Shown here in pieces: positions 7,475 through 15,776 of a stretch of DNA of 64,000 nucleotides (positions are counted from its first letter, which is position 1; each line of letters starts with the position of its first letter). Position numbers and translations under genes: made by a program. The stretch comes from Gillisia mitskevichiae (lineage in GTDB: Bacteria > Bacteroidota > Bacteroidia > Flavobacteriales > Flavobacteriaceae), in the NCBI RefSeq assembly GCF_003634585.1, contig NZ_RBLG01000002.1, positions 868,001 to 932,000 on the forward strand, written 5' to 3'. Below the pieces are notes generated by a model. It saw only the letters and a program-made list of their open reading frames with translations, was not told where the DNA came from and searched no databases.

Positions 7475-10003
7475 TTAGTTAAAACTAACTTGATTCGATT
7501 GAATTCTATGTTGACTTCGTTTTCGCCATTTCACCAGTTCATACCAAATAACAGAAATCAACCCGATGCTTACACTCAGTATAATTTGATAAAGATTTAG
7601 CAACTCAAATTCAAAAAACCTCGTAAAAGCTGGTATAAATAGAAGCATCGCTGTAATTCCAAGCGTTATCCCTATTATTAGTGGGATCAACTTATTTTCA
7701 TATTTAAAGGTGGTTAATGAAGAATAATAGAAAGACCGATTAACAAAGGTTAAAAATATATTTGCTGAAATAAGAGTTGTAAAAACCATCGTTCTTGTTG
7801 TAGCCTCATCATATCCAGAGCTTATGGAGAACTGATATATTCCAAGAGTACCTAAGGTGATCACCAATCCTTGTAATACACTTGTTGTTAGCTCCTTCCA
7901 ATTAAAAAATGTTGCAGAAATTGGTCTTGGTTTTTTTGTCATTATATCCTTTTCTATTGGTTCATTTTCATAAACTATAGAACAGGTGGGCCCCATGATT
8001 AATTCTAATAGAATAATATGGATTGGAGAGAAAATGTTTGGGTAGATCCAACCCAAAATTAATGGGATTGAAACAATAAGTATAATGGGAATATGGATAG
8101 AGATAATGTATTGTATTGCCTTTTTTAAATTAGTATATATACGACGCCCCATAGCGATCGCATCCACCATTTTTTCAAGATCATCTTCCAATAAGATCAA
8201 AGAAGCTGCTTGTTTGGCGATCTCTGTCCCTTTTTTACCCATTGCGATACCAATATGAGCTGCTTTAAGAGCTGGTGCATCATTTATCCCATCTCCAGTC
8301 ATTGCTACGATTTCTCCCTTAACTTTTAGTGCGTTTATAATTCTCAGTTTAGCTTCTGGAAACATTCTAGTAAAAAGCTGTGTAGTTAAGACCTCTTCTT
8401 GAATTTCGGAATCTGATAATTTCATTAGCTGATCTCCCGTCATATGTTTTTCAAAACCTTTGAAACCTGTTTCTTTGGCAATTGCCATAGACGTTTCTGC
8501 AATATCACCTGTAATTATTTTTACATTAATTCCAGCTTTATAAAATCCTTGAAAAACGTGTTCTATATTTTTCTTTGGAGGATCATAAAAAGCTACCAAA
8601 CCTTTATACTCAAACTTAAATTCTTGCTGGAGTTTCGGCCAATTTTCACCGCTAAAATCTGCAACTCCTACCCCTAAAACCCTATATCCTTTTTTTGCTA
8701 AATTCTTAATTACCTCAAGTATTTCCTCCTTCTCCCCAGAATCTAGGTTAGATATATCTAAAAATGCTTCAGGAGCTCCTTTAGCAGCTATAATTTTTTC
8801 TCCTTTGCTATTCTGAAATATATGAGTCATCATTGGTGGTTTTCCACCAAGCGGATATTCATGGATCATTTTATAATCCTTTCTCTCATCTACAGAATAT
8901 GTATTAGAATATGCCTCATGTAAAGCAACTTCCATAGGATCAAAAGGAATAGGTTCACTGGCCCACATAGAAAATCGAATAAGTTCTTTTCCAGCTTCAT
9001 TTAAAGGCTTTTTTGGATCTTGATATTCCTTAGTTCCAATCGAATAAATAGAGACCAAGCTCATTCTATTTTGGGTTATAGTTCCTGTTTTATCCACACA
9101 AATCACGGTAGCGCTGCCTAGAGACTCAACAGTTTTCATTTGTTTAACTATTACTCCCTGCTTCATAAGTCGCCAAGCACCTAATGCCATAAAAGTGGTA
9201 AATGCTACTGGGATCTCTTCAGGTAAAATACTCATTGCCAGAGTTAGCGCTTTTAAGAAACTATCTAATAGGCTTAAAGAAACTCTATAATTTAATATCC
9301 AAACAATGATAAAAAACAGGGTTCCACCCAATATCATTTTTTTTACAAAATTGTTGATCTGATTTTCTAAAGGAGTTTTTTCCTGATCTATTTCTTCTAC
9401 ACTTTTACCTATTTCACCCAATTTAGTATTAGCTCCAATAGCCGTAACAGTGGCAATAGCCAATCCCCCTGTTACATAAGATCCCATGAAGATTAAATTA
9501 TTGTCTTTATTCTGGTCTTTATAAATAGAAAAGGATTCTCCTGTAAGTAGAGATTCATTTACTAAAAAATCATTGGAATGAACAATACTAGCATCTGCGG
9601 GAATAGTGGTGCCTTCTTCTACCATTATGCTATCTCCCACTACAAGCTCCTCTATGGCTATAGTTGAAACCTCTGCTTCCCTTATAACATTACAATTAGG
9701 TTGGGTGATTTTCTTTAATTTATCTAATGCAGTTTTACTTTTTGAATTCTGATATAGAGAAATTGTTGCAACCAAAACAATTGCAACAGCTAAAAAAATT
9801 CCATCTCCAATTTCTCCTACGATAAAATAAATGGAAGATGCAGCTAGTAATAAGAGTACCATTGGCTCTTTGATCAAACTTTTTAAAGCCTCAATAATTT
9901 GATTTTTTTTCTTGAAGGCTATGGTGTTAGATCCATGTTTGAGACGGGAACTCAAAACCTCCTCTTTATTTAAACCAACTATTCCGAAAGTATTTATAGC
10001 CAT
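7475..10003 (-). CDS. Cation-translocating P-type ATPase (P2-like)
   Basis: The protein has 842 residues with the full P-type ATPase layout. The cation ATPase N-terminal region is followed by the actuator motif TGES (154-157), an ion-site helix with PEEIP (261-265), the phosphorylated Asp304 in DKTGT, and TGDGINDAP in the hinge. A C-terminal group of about six membrane helices completes it. The architecture is that of Ca2+/Mg2+/Na+ type P2 pumps, with PEEIP where calcium pumps have PEGLP, so the ion is uncertain. No heavy-metal-binding domain or CPx motif is present. It is preceded by activator site A7. Confidence 0.9.
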   Translation of the reverse strand: MAINTFGIVGLNKEEVLSSRLKHGSNTIAFKKKNQIIEALKSLIKEPMVLLLLAASSIYFIVGEIGDGIFLAVAIVLVATISLYQNSKSKTALDKLKKITQPNCNVIREAEVSTIAIEELVVGDSIMVEEGTTIPADASIVHSNDFLVNESLLTGESFSIYKDQNKDNNLIFMGSYVTGGLAIATVTAIGANTKLGEIGKSVEEIDQEKTPLENQINNFVKKMILGGTLFFIIVWILNYRVSLSLLDSFLKALTLAMSILPEEIPVAFTTFMALGAWRLMKQGVIVKQMKTVESLGSATVICVDKTGTITQNRMSLVSIYSIGTKEYQDPKKPLNEAGKELIRFSMWASEPIPFDPMEVALHEAYSNTYSVDERKDYKMIHEYPLGGKPPMMTHIFQNSKGEKIIAAKGAPEAFLDISNLDSGEKEEILEVIKNLAKKGYRVLGVGVADFSGENWPKLQQEFKFEYKGLVAFYDPPKKNIEHVFQGFYKAGINVKIITGDIAETSMAIAKETGFKGFEKHMTGDQLMKLSDSEIQEEVLTTQLFTRMFPEAKLRIINALKVKGEIVAMTGDGINDAPALKAAHIGIAMGKKGTEIAKQAASLILLEDDLEKMVDAIAMGRRIYTNLKKAIQYIISIHIPIILIVSIPLILGWIYPNIFSPIHIILLELIMGPTCSIVYENEPIEKDIMTKKPRPISATFFNWKELTTSVLQGLVITLGTLGIYQFSISSGYDEATTRTMVFTTLISANIFLTFVNRSFYYSSLTTFKYENKLIPLIIGITLGITAMLLFIPAFTRFFEFELLNLYQIILSVSIGLISVIWYELVKWRKRSQHRIQSNQVSFN

Positions 10004-10036
10004 AAAAATATTCTTAGAGATATTCCTTTGAGGTAC

Positions 10037-10079
10037 TCAATTTAAGCCAGTTATAACGTAGTTGAACTGATAATTATCA
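10037..10079 (-). promoter_or_regulatory. Crp/Fnr-like activator site A7 plus -7 element for the P-type ATPase gene
   Basis: The core TGAT-AATT-ATCA at 10068-10079 is a perfect palindrome. TAAATTGA (10044-10037 on the minus strand) starts exactly 35 bases from the core start and matches TAnnTTNR. The implied leader is about 29 nt. Confidence 0.7.
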
Positions 10080-10198
10080 TTTCTAGCCCTATTTATATGA
10101 AATCAGAATACGGTTTTCTATGCTGCATCTAGATCAAAAAGAATAATTGGGGAAAAAATTTTGATGGATTTAGCTAGTAAAATAATCTCGAACTAATT

Positions 10199-10657
10199 TT
10201 ATCTTTTAAATATCGGAAAGAATCTTCCTGTAACCTTCTTATAATGCTCATAATTTAAAAATTGCTGACTCAATTTTCTTTCCTCATACATAGATTTGAA
10301 ATAAAACAAAACACACAAAACTACAGCAACTATAAGTTTATAGATCGAGCCAGAATATATAGAATAATTAATGCTGGAGATTATAATACCACTGTAAATA
10401 GGATGACGCATATATTTGAACATTCCACCTGTGATTAATATTGTTTTAGATCTGGGTGAAGGAAAGGGAGATATATTTGTGTTGAGCTGAAGGATCGAGA
10501 TTAAAATAATTAAAACCCCAAGAATCGTAAACATCCCTGTTACTACTTCAAGCCAATAAGGAATACTAAAATTTAAAAATTGGAGATCTAAAAAATAGAT
10601 CATGAATAATATTATTTGAACTCCAACAAATGCATAATCCTTTAATTCTAATTTCAT
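10199..10657 (-). CDS. Isoprenylcysteine carboxyl methyltransferase-like membrane methyltransferase
   Basis: The protein has 152 residues with four likely membrane helices. The C-terminal pair of motifs, RHPIYSG (about 99-105) and the EER segment (about 130-132), is the cofactor-binding signature of the ICMT/NnrU-type membrane methyltransferases. Bacterial homologues have no prenylated protein substrate and their targets are mostly unknown. The gene lies beside the ATPase gene on the same strand with a 195-base gap that holds activator site A7, so it is probably transcribed separately. Confidence 0.75.
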   Translation of the reverse strand: MKLELKDYAFVGVQIILFMIYFLDLQFLNFSIPYWLEVVTGMFTILGVLIILISILQLNTNISPFPSPRSKTILITGGMFKYMRHPIYSGIIISSINYSIYSGSIYKLIVAVVLCVLFYFKSMYEERKLSQQFLNYEHYKKVTGRFFPIFKR

Positions 10658-10754
10658 TATTTAAGCTTTTAAAAATATTAAAGCCTTCAACTATGTCTCA
10701 ATAAGCTTCTTGACTAAGTTATATAAAACGAAACAAACTCGTTTCTAGCTTAAT

Positions 10755-10800
10755 CTGTAACATTTGTTACTGTTAGACTTAAGTGGTAGTTATACTTTCG
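10755..10800 (+). promoter_or_regulatory. Palindrome B1 (GTAAC-N4-GTTAC) plus -7 element for the dihaem cytochrome operon
   Basis: The inverted repeat GTAAC-ATTT-GTTAC is at 10757-10770. TACTTTCG begins at 10793, 29.5 bases from its centre, exactly the distance seen for the A-type sites. The same palindrome recurs twice in the copper cluster (55096 and 57899). Confidence 0.6.
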
Positions 10801-10855
10801 TTTGAAATATTATTTAAAATACAATCGAGATTATTATTAACCGAATTCAGTCAGT

Positions 10856-11887
10856 ATGGAAGAGTTCAAAAAACTTGTGCTTAGTCTGGTAAAACTATTT
10901 ATGGCCTTTGCTGCCTTTATAGTTATATTACTAATCGGTTTATACACTTATCAAACAGGAACTTTGACTTCCTATGAGAATATAGCTGTAGAAGCTCAAT
11001 TGGAATGGCAACCTAAAGATGTGCTATTAGAATTAGCCTCTATGCCCAAAGAGGTTAAAGAAGGCTATTTATTAATTGCTGAAACCCCACAATACTTAGG
11101 AACTAAAGTTGCCGATACATCTATGCACTATATAGGTAATAACTTAGCATGTGCGAACTGCCATTTACAAGCTGGGACTCAAGCAGGTTCTGCTTCCTGG
11201 GTCGGGGTAGCAGAACGCTTTCCACAATTTGGTGGTCGTTCTAATAAAATGGGGACTCTGGAAGATAGGATAAACGGATGTATGGAACGAAGCATGAATG
11301 GCAAAAAGCTTCCTAAAGATTCCCAGCAGATGAAAGCTATTGTGAGCTATATGAATTGGTTGGGAGAAGGATTACCAGAGGAAAAAAAGAAAGAATTTGC
11401 AGGATATGTACCTATAGATTTACCAGAGGCGGCAGTAGATCTTAATCATGGAAAAGCAGTATATACAAAACAATGCACCGTGTGCCATGGAGAAAATGGA
11501 CAAGGGGTACGCCTTGCAGATAATAAGGCAGGCTATCAATATCCACCTTTATGGGGAGAAGATAGCTACAATGATGGAGCAGGAATGCATCGGGTAATAA
11601 CCTCTGCAGAATTTATTAAAAGCAATATGCCATTTGGGCAAGCAACTTGGGACAATCCTGTTTTAACAGATCAGGAGGCATTTGATGTTGCAGGATATAT
11701 TAACAGCTTCAGCAGACCCCATAAAGCAAATACAGAGAAAGATTATCCAGACAAAAAATTAAAGCCAGTATCTACACCGTACGGACCATACGCAGATGAT
11801 TTTTCAGCAGATCAACATAAATACGGCCCTTTTAAACCAATAATTGCCTTTTATAAGGAAACATATAACATTAATAAAACCAAATAA
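10856..11887 (+). CDS. Dihaem cytochrome c, thiosulfate dehydrogenase TsdA-like
   Basis: The protein has 343 residues with an uncleaved or signal-type N-terminal helix (about 8-31) and two c-type haem motifs, CANCH (99-103) and CTVCH (207-211). Between them NGCMERSMNG (140-149) holds Cys142. TsdA enzymes have an unusual His/Cys-ligated haem, and this is the best candidate for the axial Cys. TsdA oxidises thiosulfate to tetrathionate or catalyses the reverse in the periplasm. Direction cannot be inferred. The next gene, six bases on, is an OprD-like porin. Palindrome B1 suggests control by a Crp/Fnr-type regulator. A general dihaem cytochrome role is the alternative. Confidence 0.75.
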   Translation: MEEFKKLVLSLVKLFMAFAAFIVILLIGLYTYQTGTLTSYENIAVEAQLEWQPKDVLLELASMPKEVKEGYLLIAETPQYLGTKVADTSMHYIGNNLACANCHLQAGTQAGSASWVGVAERFPQFGGRSNKMGTLEDRINGCMERSMNGKKLPKDSQQMKAIVSYMNWLGEGLPEEKKKEFAGYVPIDLPEAAVDLNHGKAVYTKQCTVCHGENGQGVRLADNKAGYQYPPLWGEDSYNDGAGMHRVITSAEFIKSNMPFGQATWDNPVLTDQEAFDVAGYINSFSRPHKANTEKDYPDKKLKPVSTPYGPYADDFSADQHKYGPFKPIIAFYKETYNINKTK

Positions 11888-11892
11888 TTTAA

Positions 11893-13233
11893 ATGCGAAA
11901 CCAGCTTCTGTTATTTTTAATTTTGGTCTCTATGTTAGGTTATTCTCAAGACACTACGGAGTTTGAAAAAAGAGGAAGCCTTTCCGGCCAGTGGAGAACA
12001 TATTATATGGCAACGGTAAATAAAGAAAAACTTAAGGATTTTCAAGCTCTTGCTACAGGAGGTAATTTAAAGTACCAATATAAGTTTAATAAAAATTTTG
12101 AAGTTGCAGCTGCCATCTACAATTCCAACAATCTTGGGTTACAAGATCTCACAATTCCAGATGCTACTACAAATAAGTTAAGTAGGTATGAAGAAGGGCT
12201 TTTTAATAGGTTAGACCTTGAGGATCCTATTCTAGTTCTTTTAGGTGAACTCTATGCAACATATACGCTGCAAAAACATCAATTTAAATTAGGTAGAATA
12301 AAGATCAACACGCCATTGATCAATCCCCAAGATGGCAGAATGATCCCAACATTAGTTCAAGGATTCTGGTATAAATTTAAGAGTAGCAAAACAAATGAAT
12401 TCCAGCTAGGAGTACTAAACAGGATAGCACCCAGATCTACTGGGAAGTTTTTTAAAATTGGCGAGAGCATAGGAACTTATCCTGTGGGCAGAAACAATTC
12501 TGGGGAAAGTAATTTATATGCTGGCAACACAAATTCTGATTTTGTGATACTCTTCAACTCAGATATAAAAGTCACTAAAGATCTACAGATCGACCTTTGG
12601 AATTATTACACAGATAATATCTCTAATTCGCTTTATATAAAACCTCGCTTGAAGATAAATAGCAATTTCACACTAGAAGGAGAATGGTTGCACCAAAATA
12701 AGATAGATGAAGGAGGAAACAAACAAGATTCTTTACGTTATTTCAATCAAAATTCATCTGATATATTAGGATTCAAAATGACTTACGGATGGAATAGATC
12801 TGAATTTTCAATTGCTTACGATAGAATTTTTTCTCAAGGAAAATTTCTTTCACCTCGGGAATGGGGAAGAGAAGATCTTTTCAGCTTTCAAAAGCGAGAG
12901 CGAAGTGAAGGAACTGCAAATAATCATGCTCTTGTCCTAAATTATAAATCCGCTGTAGCACTAAGTGAAGACATTAATTTAACCAGCATTCTGAGTGCTG
13001 GAAGGCATTGGAAACCATCTGTTTTAGATCCTGTTCAGAACAAATATGCCATGCCAGATTATACCCATATAAATGTCGACCTATTTCTAAACTTTAAAAA
13101 GTGGAGTAATTTTAAGCCGGAAGTACTTCTTACCTCTAAAATAGCTAATGGTGACTTTCCTAATAATCCAAACTTTTACTTGAACAAAACCGATATGTTT
13201 CATATTGATCTTATTCTAAATTATAATTTCTAA
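11893..13233 (+). CDS. OprD-like outer membrane porin
   Basis: The protein has 446 residues with a signal peptide (about 1-18, ending GYSQ). It has long alternating beta strands and a C-terminal aromatic residue (YNF). Segments LGELYATY and GRIKINTPLINPQDGRM resemble the OprD/porin family, where the conserved plug-forming loop follows a GRQ-type strand. OprD proteins pass small charged substrates. It is cotranscribed with the TsdA-like cytochrome (six-base gap), so I infer uptake or exit of the cytochrome's sulfur anion, thiosulfate or tetrathionate. That substrate is unproven. Confidence 0.75.
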   Translation: MRNQLLLFLILVSMLGYSQDTTEFEKRGSLSGQWRTYYMATVNKEKLKDFQALATGGNLKYQYKFNKNFEVAAAIYNSNNLGLQDLTIPDATTNKLSRYEEGLFNRLDLEDPILVLLGELYATYTLQKHQFKLGRIKINTPLINPQDGRMIPTLVQGFWYKFKSSKTNEFQLGVLNRIAPRSTGKFFKIGESIGTYPVGRNNSGESNLYAGNTNSDFVILFNSDIKVTKDLQIDLWNYYTDNISNSLYIKPRLKINSNFTLEGEWLHQNKIDEGGNKQDSLRYFNQNSSDILGFKMTYGWNRSEFSIAYDRIFSQGKFLSPREWGREDLFSFQKRERSEGTANNHALVLNYKSAVALSEDINLTSILSAGRHWKPSVLDPVQNKYAMPDYTHINVDLFLNFKKWSNFKPEVLLTSKIANGDFPNNPNFYLNKTDMFHIDLILNYNF

Positions 13234-13495
13234 GGAACTTGAAAGTCAAGGAAAAAACTTCCTTTAATTATTCTAAAATATGGAGACCACTATTCCCAAG
13301 TTTACAAAGTTTACTAAGTTGTTTTGAAAACTTTGAAATGAACATAGTATTGGAATTGACAGTAAAGAAGAGCAATTCAATAATAGATTTTATTTAACAA
13401 ACCTATCCAATTTGTTTATATAGCAATAGCTTAATAATTGATTAACTTCGACTTCGAGTTTTTAAATTGAATTTTGTAAAGAAAAATAAATAGTC

Positions 13496-14020
13496 ATGAA
13501 AACCATAGATAAAGCAAAATTGTCTCCTACTACCTCATCAGAATCAAAAAGACAATCCATCTATGATATTGCTATTAACTCAATAAATGGCAAACCGATT
13601 TCGCTTTCAGAATTTAAAGGCAAGAAAATACTTTTTGTCAATGTGGCTTCAGAATGTGGCTTTACCAAACAATATAAAGAATTACAGAAGCTTAGTGATC
13701 GCTATCCTGACGAGCTTGTTGTTATTGGTTCTCCTTGTAATCAATTTGGCAAACAAGAACCAGGAGATGCGTCCCAAATACAAGAATTTTGCGAGCTAAA
13801 TTTTAGTGTGAAATTTTTACTTACAGAGAAGATAAATGTAAAAGGAAGTAAACAACATCCTCTATATAAATGGCTTACCTCTAAAGACCTCAACGGCAAT
13901 AAAAGTTCTAGTGTTAAATGGAATTTTCAGAAATATCTAGTTAACGATCAGGGAGATTTGATCAATTATTATTTTTCAATCACTAACCCCATGAGTTCAA
14001 GAATCACTAAGCACTTATAA
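13496..14020 (+). CDS. Glutathione peroxidase family (thioredoxin-type) peroxidase
   Basis: The protein has 174 residues. The peroxidatic Cys54 lies in VASECGFT. Gln is in CNQFGKQEPG and Trp in VKWNFQKYL, together the GPx catalytic triad. Cys99 (QEFCELN) sits where the resolving Cys of thioredoxin-dependent Cys-GPx enzymes lies, so reduction by thioredoxin is likelier than by glutathione. A 20-residue N-terminal extension precedes the domain with no signal peptide. It reduces hydrogen peroxide or lipid peroxides. The next gene overlaps its stop by one base (TAATG), so the two are translationally coupled. Confidence 0.9.
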   Translation: MKTIDKAKLSPTTSSESKRQSIYDIAINSINGKPISLSEFKGKKILFVNVASECGFTKQYKELQKLSDRYPDELVVIGSPCNQFGKQEPGDASQIQEFCELNFSVKFLLTEKINVKGSKQHPLYKWLTSKDLNGNKSSSVKWNFQKYLVNDQGDLINYYFSITNPMSSRITKHL

Positions 14021-14436
14021 TGCTAATAGATATTATTCGGCTTTTATTAGATTTTGGATTAGTGGTTTTAATTTGGATCATTCAACGCATTGTATATCCA
14101 AGTTTTCTTCATTTTAACAAAGAAAACCTCGTTAGATGGCACAGAATATATACTTCCCGTTTTAGCGCTATAGTTATCCCGCTAATGTTCGGACAACTTG
14201 GGATTTCTATTTATCAAGTAATCGCAAACCCCAATTTTTATACAGTGAGTAGCCTGGTAATTCTTATCCTTATATGGATCTCTACGTTCGCGATCTTTGT
14301 TCCAATTCATTCTATTATTTCAAATGAGAATTCGAGCAAAAGTGATTTGGTTTCATTAGTGAATAAGAATTGGCTACGAACGATCTTATGGACGCTGCTT
14401 TTTATTTATAGTTTTCTAGAAGTAATGGATTTCTAA
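14020..14436 (+). CDS. Four-helix membrane protein, unknown function
   Basis: The protein has 138 residues with four predicted membrane segments (about 5-27, 48-68, 78-98 and 116-135). No motif of known function was seen. Its ATG shares one base with the stop of the peroxidase gene, a strong sign of co-expression. Similar small membrane proteins lie close to photolyase genes in flavobacteria, and here the cryptochrome gene group begins on the opposite strand a few kb away. An oxidative or light stress role is only a guess from context. Confidence 0.65.
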   Translation: MLIDIIRLLLDFGLVVLIWIIQRIVYPSFLHFNKENLVRWHRIYTSRFSAIVIPLMFGQLGISIYQVIANPNFYTVSSLVILILIWISTFAIFVPIHSIISNENSSKSDLVSLVNKNWLRTILWTLLFIYSFLEVMDF

Positions 14437-14444
14437 ATTAATCC

Positions 14445-14471
14445 AAAAAGACCCTGAAACCAGTTCAGGGT
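14445..14471 (-). terminator. Intrinsic terminator downstream of the CIA30 gene, REP-like
   Basis: ACCCTGAA / TTCAGGGT (14451-14458 with 14464-14471) forms an eight-base-pair stem. On the minus strand it is followed by a T tract (14449-14445), placing it just after the end of the photolyase-linked genes. The stem sequence resembles short palindromes dispersed in flavobacterial genomes. Confidence 0.65.
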
Positions 14472-14554
14472 GACGACAATGGTTTAACGAGCCTCATGTT
14501 GTTCCGATATCTATTTTGAATTATTCAGCATATTATCAATAGAGGATCTGAAAA

Positions 14555-15088
14555 TTACTTCAAAACAATAGATTCAATTTCTAGTTTAAAGGATTCTGCT
14601 TTTTTATTCCCGATTAGAAAAGCTATTTCCTCTATACTCTCCTTATCATAATTTGGCATATCAAGGTCACGTCCTCTAAATACAGGATACATTTCTGAAA
14701 GTTTTAATTCGATAGTTTGCCAATCCTGTGAAGTCTTAAATAAGCTTATATATGAGTAATAATCCGTAGACTTACTTTTCACTCTAAACTGATAACTCTT
14801 CCCATCTCCCTTAACTTTTATAACTACTTTGGAAAAATCTTTGGTGCTCATCTTATCAAAATCGTATCTCACAGAAGAGAATCCACCGTTATTTTCTAAG
14901 GAAACTTTACCTTCAAAAACTCCGTGACCTTCATAATTCAAATAGAATTTGCTAGATGACCTGCCTCCCATAACCACATCATCTACTACAGACCAATTAG
15001 AAATTTTTACGTTTTTATTAAATTCAAAAATAGTAGCCGTTTGCATCGTAGTTATTAATAAAATGAATATAATTATATTTTGACCCAT
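14555..15088 (-). CDS. CIA30-domain protein
   Basis: The protein has 177 residues, with an N-terminal hydrophobic segment that may be a signal peptide (about 3-18). A CIA30 (complex I intermediate-associated protein 30) beta-sandwich domain follows. DVVMGGRSSSKF near residue 37, GFSSVRYDF and the closing strand are typical. In bacteria these proteins recur next to cryptochrome/photolyase genes and their activity is unknown. It is the last gene of the minus-strand photolyase group, 27 bases after a small unknown gene, and a terminator-like hairpin follows. Confidence 0.8.
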   Translation of the reverse strand: MGQNIIIFILLITTMQTATIFEFNKNVKISNWSVVDDVVMGGRSSSKFYLNYEGHGVFEGKVSLENNGGFSSVRYDFDKMSTKDFSKVVIKVKGDGKSYQFRVKSKSTDYYSYISLFKTSQDWQTIELKLSEMYPVFRGRDLDMPNYDKESIEEIAFLIGNKKAESFKLEIESIVLK

Positions 15089-15115
15089 GACCGTGATTTT
15101 TATTAATGCTTTCTT

Positions 15116-15544
15116 TTACCCATCGTAGTACTCCAGGTTTAATGACTCATTTTTAAGATCTATCATCTTATCGAGAAATTTTTTGTTGTCTTGATAGTTC
15201 TTGTTCCGTTTTAACTTTATAAAATGCCCGTTAGCGTGAATAGTAAAGGTTCGCGTGTTATAAATAACCAACCGATAATAAGGAATTATCCAAGAATATC
15301 GTTTTGAGTCATTCCTAAAATGCACAATGACCCCCTTAGGTCTTAATACAATAGTTGCATAATTAACAGCTGATGCAAGCAGATCTTTAGGTTCCAGTTT
15401 AGCACTGAATTCCGCTACCTCTAATTTACCAGAGCTAACCCCACCCATTTTTATTTTATCTACAAAAGAGAATGCTTTACCTACAGTATTGCTAGTCTCT
15501 TCTAAATAGCTTTTGTTAGTATCGGTTGTGTTAAATAGCATCAT
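15116..15544 (-). CDS. Unknown protein, possible PH-like fold
   Basis: The protein has 142 residues, with no signal peptide or membrane segment. The central part (about 60-112) alternates short strands and ends in a Lys-rich segment (HFIKLKRNKNYQD). A helix follows, which loosely resembles bacterial PH-like domains. I do not recognise a family. It sits between the cryptochrome and CIA30 genes on the same strand, so it likely belongs to the same expression unit, although 230 bases separate it from the cryptochrome gene. Confidence 0.55.
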   Translation of the reverse strand: MMLFNTTDTNKSYLEETSNTVGKAFSFVDKIKMGGVSSGKLEVAEFSAKLEPKDLLASAVNYATIVLRPKGVIVHFRNDSKRYSWIIPYYRLVIYNTRTFTIHANGHFIKLKRNKNYQDNKKFLDKMIDLKNESLNLEYYDG

Positions 15545-15776
15545 AAATATTATTTTTATCTGTTTACATCCTCAAATTGCAGTTACCTATTTCTATTATA
15601 AAATTTTGAAAAGTTAATAATGCAAACCAACAAGTGGTTTCCGAATATACTAAGGGTTTAAACGTTTAGGCTTGTTTTTATTTATCATTTAAAATACTGA
15701 ATTATAATCACGGATAAAATAAACTCACACTTTAAAAAGTGACCTCGAATATTAAATTTTGTATGAATTGAATGTC

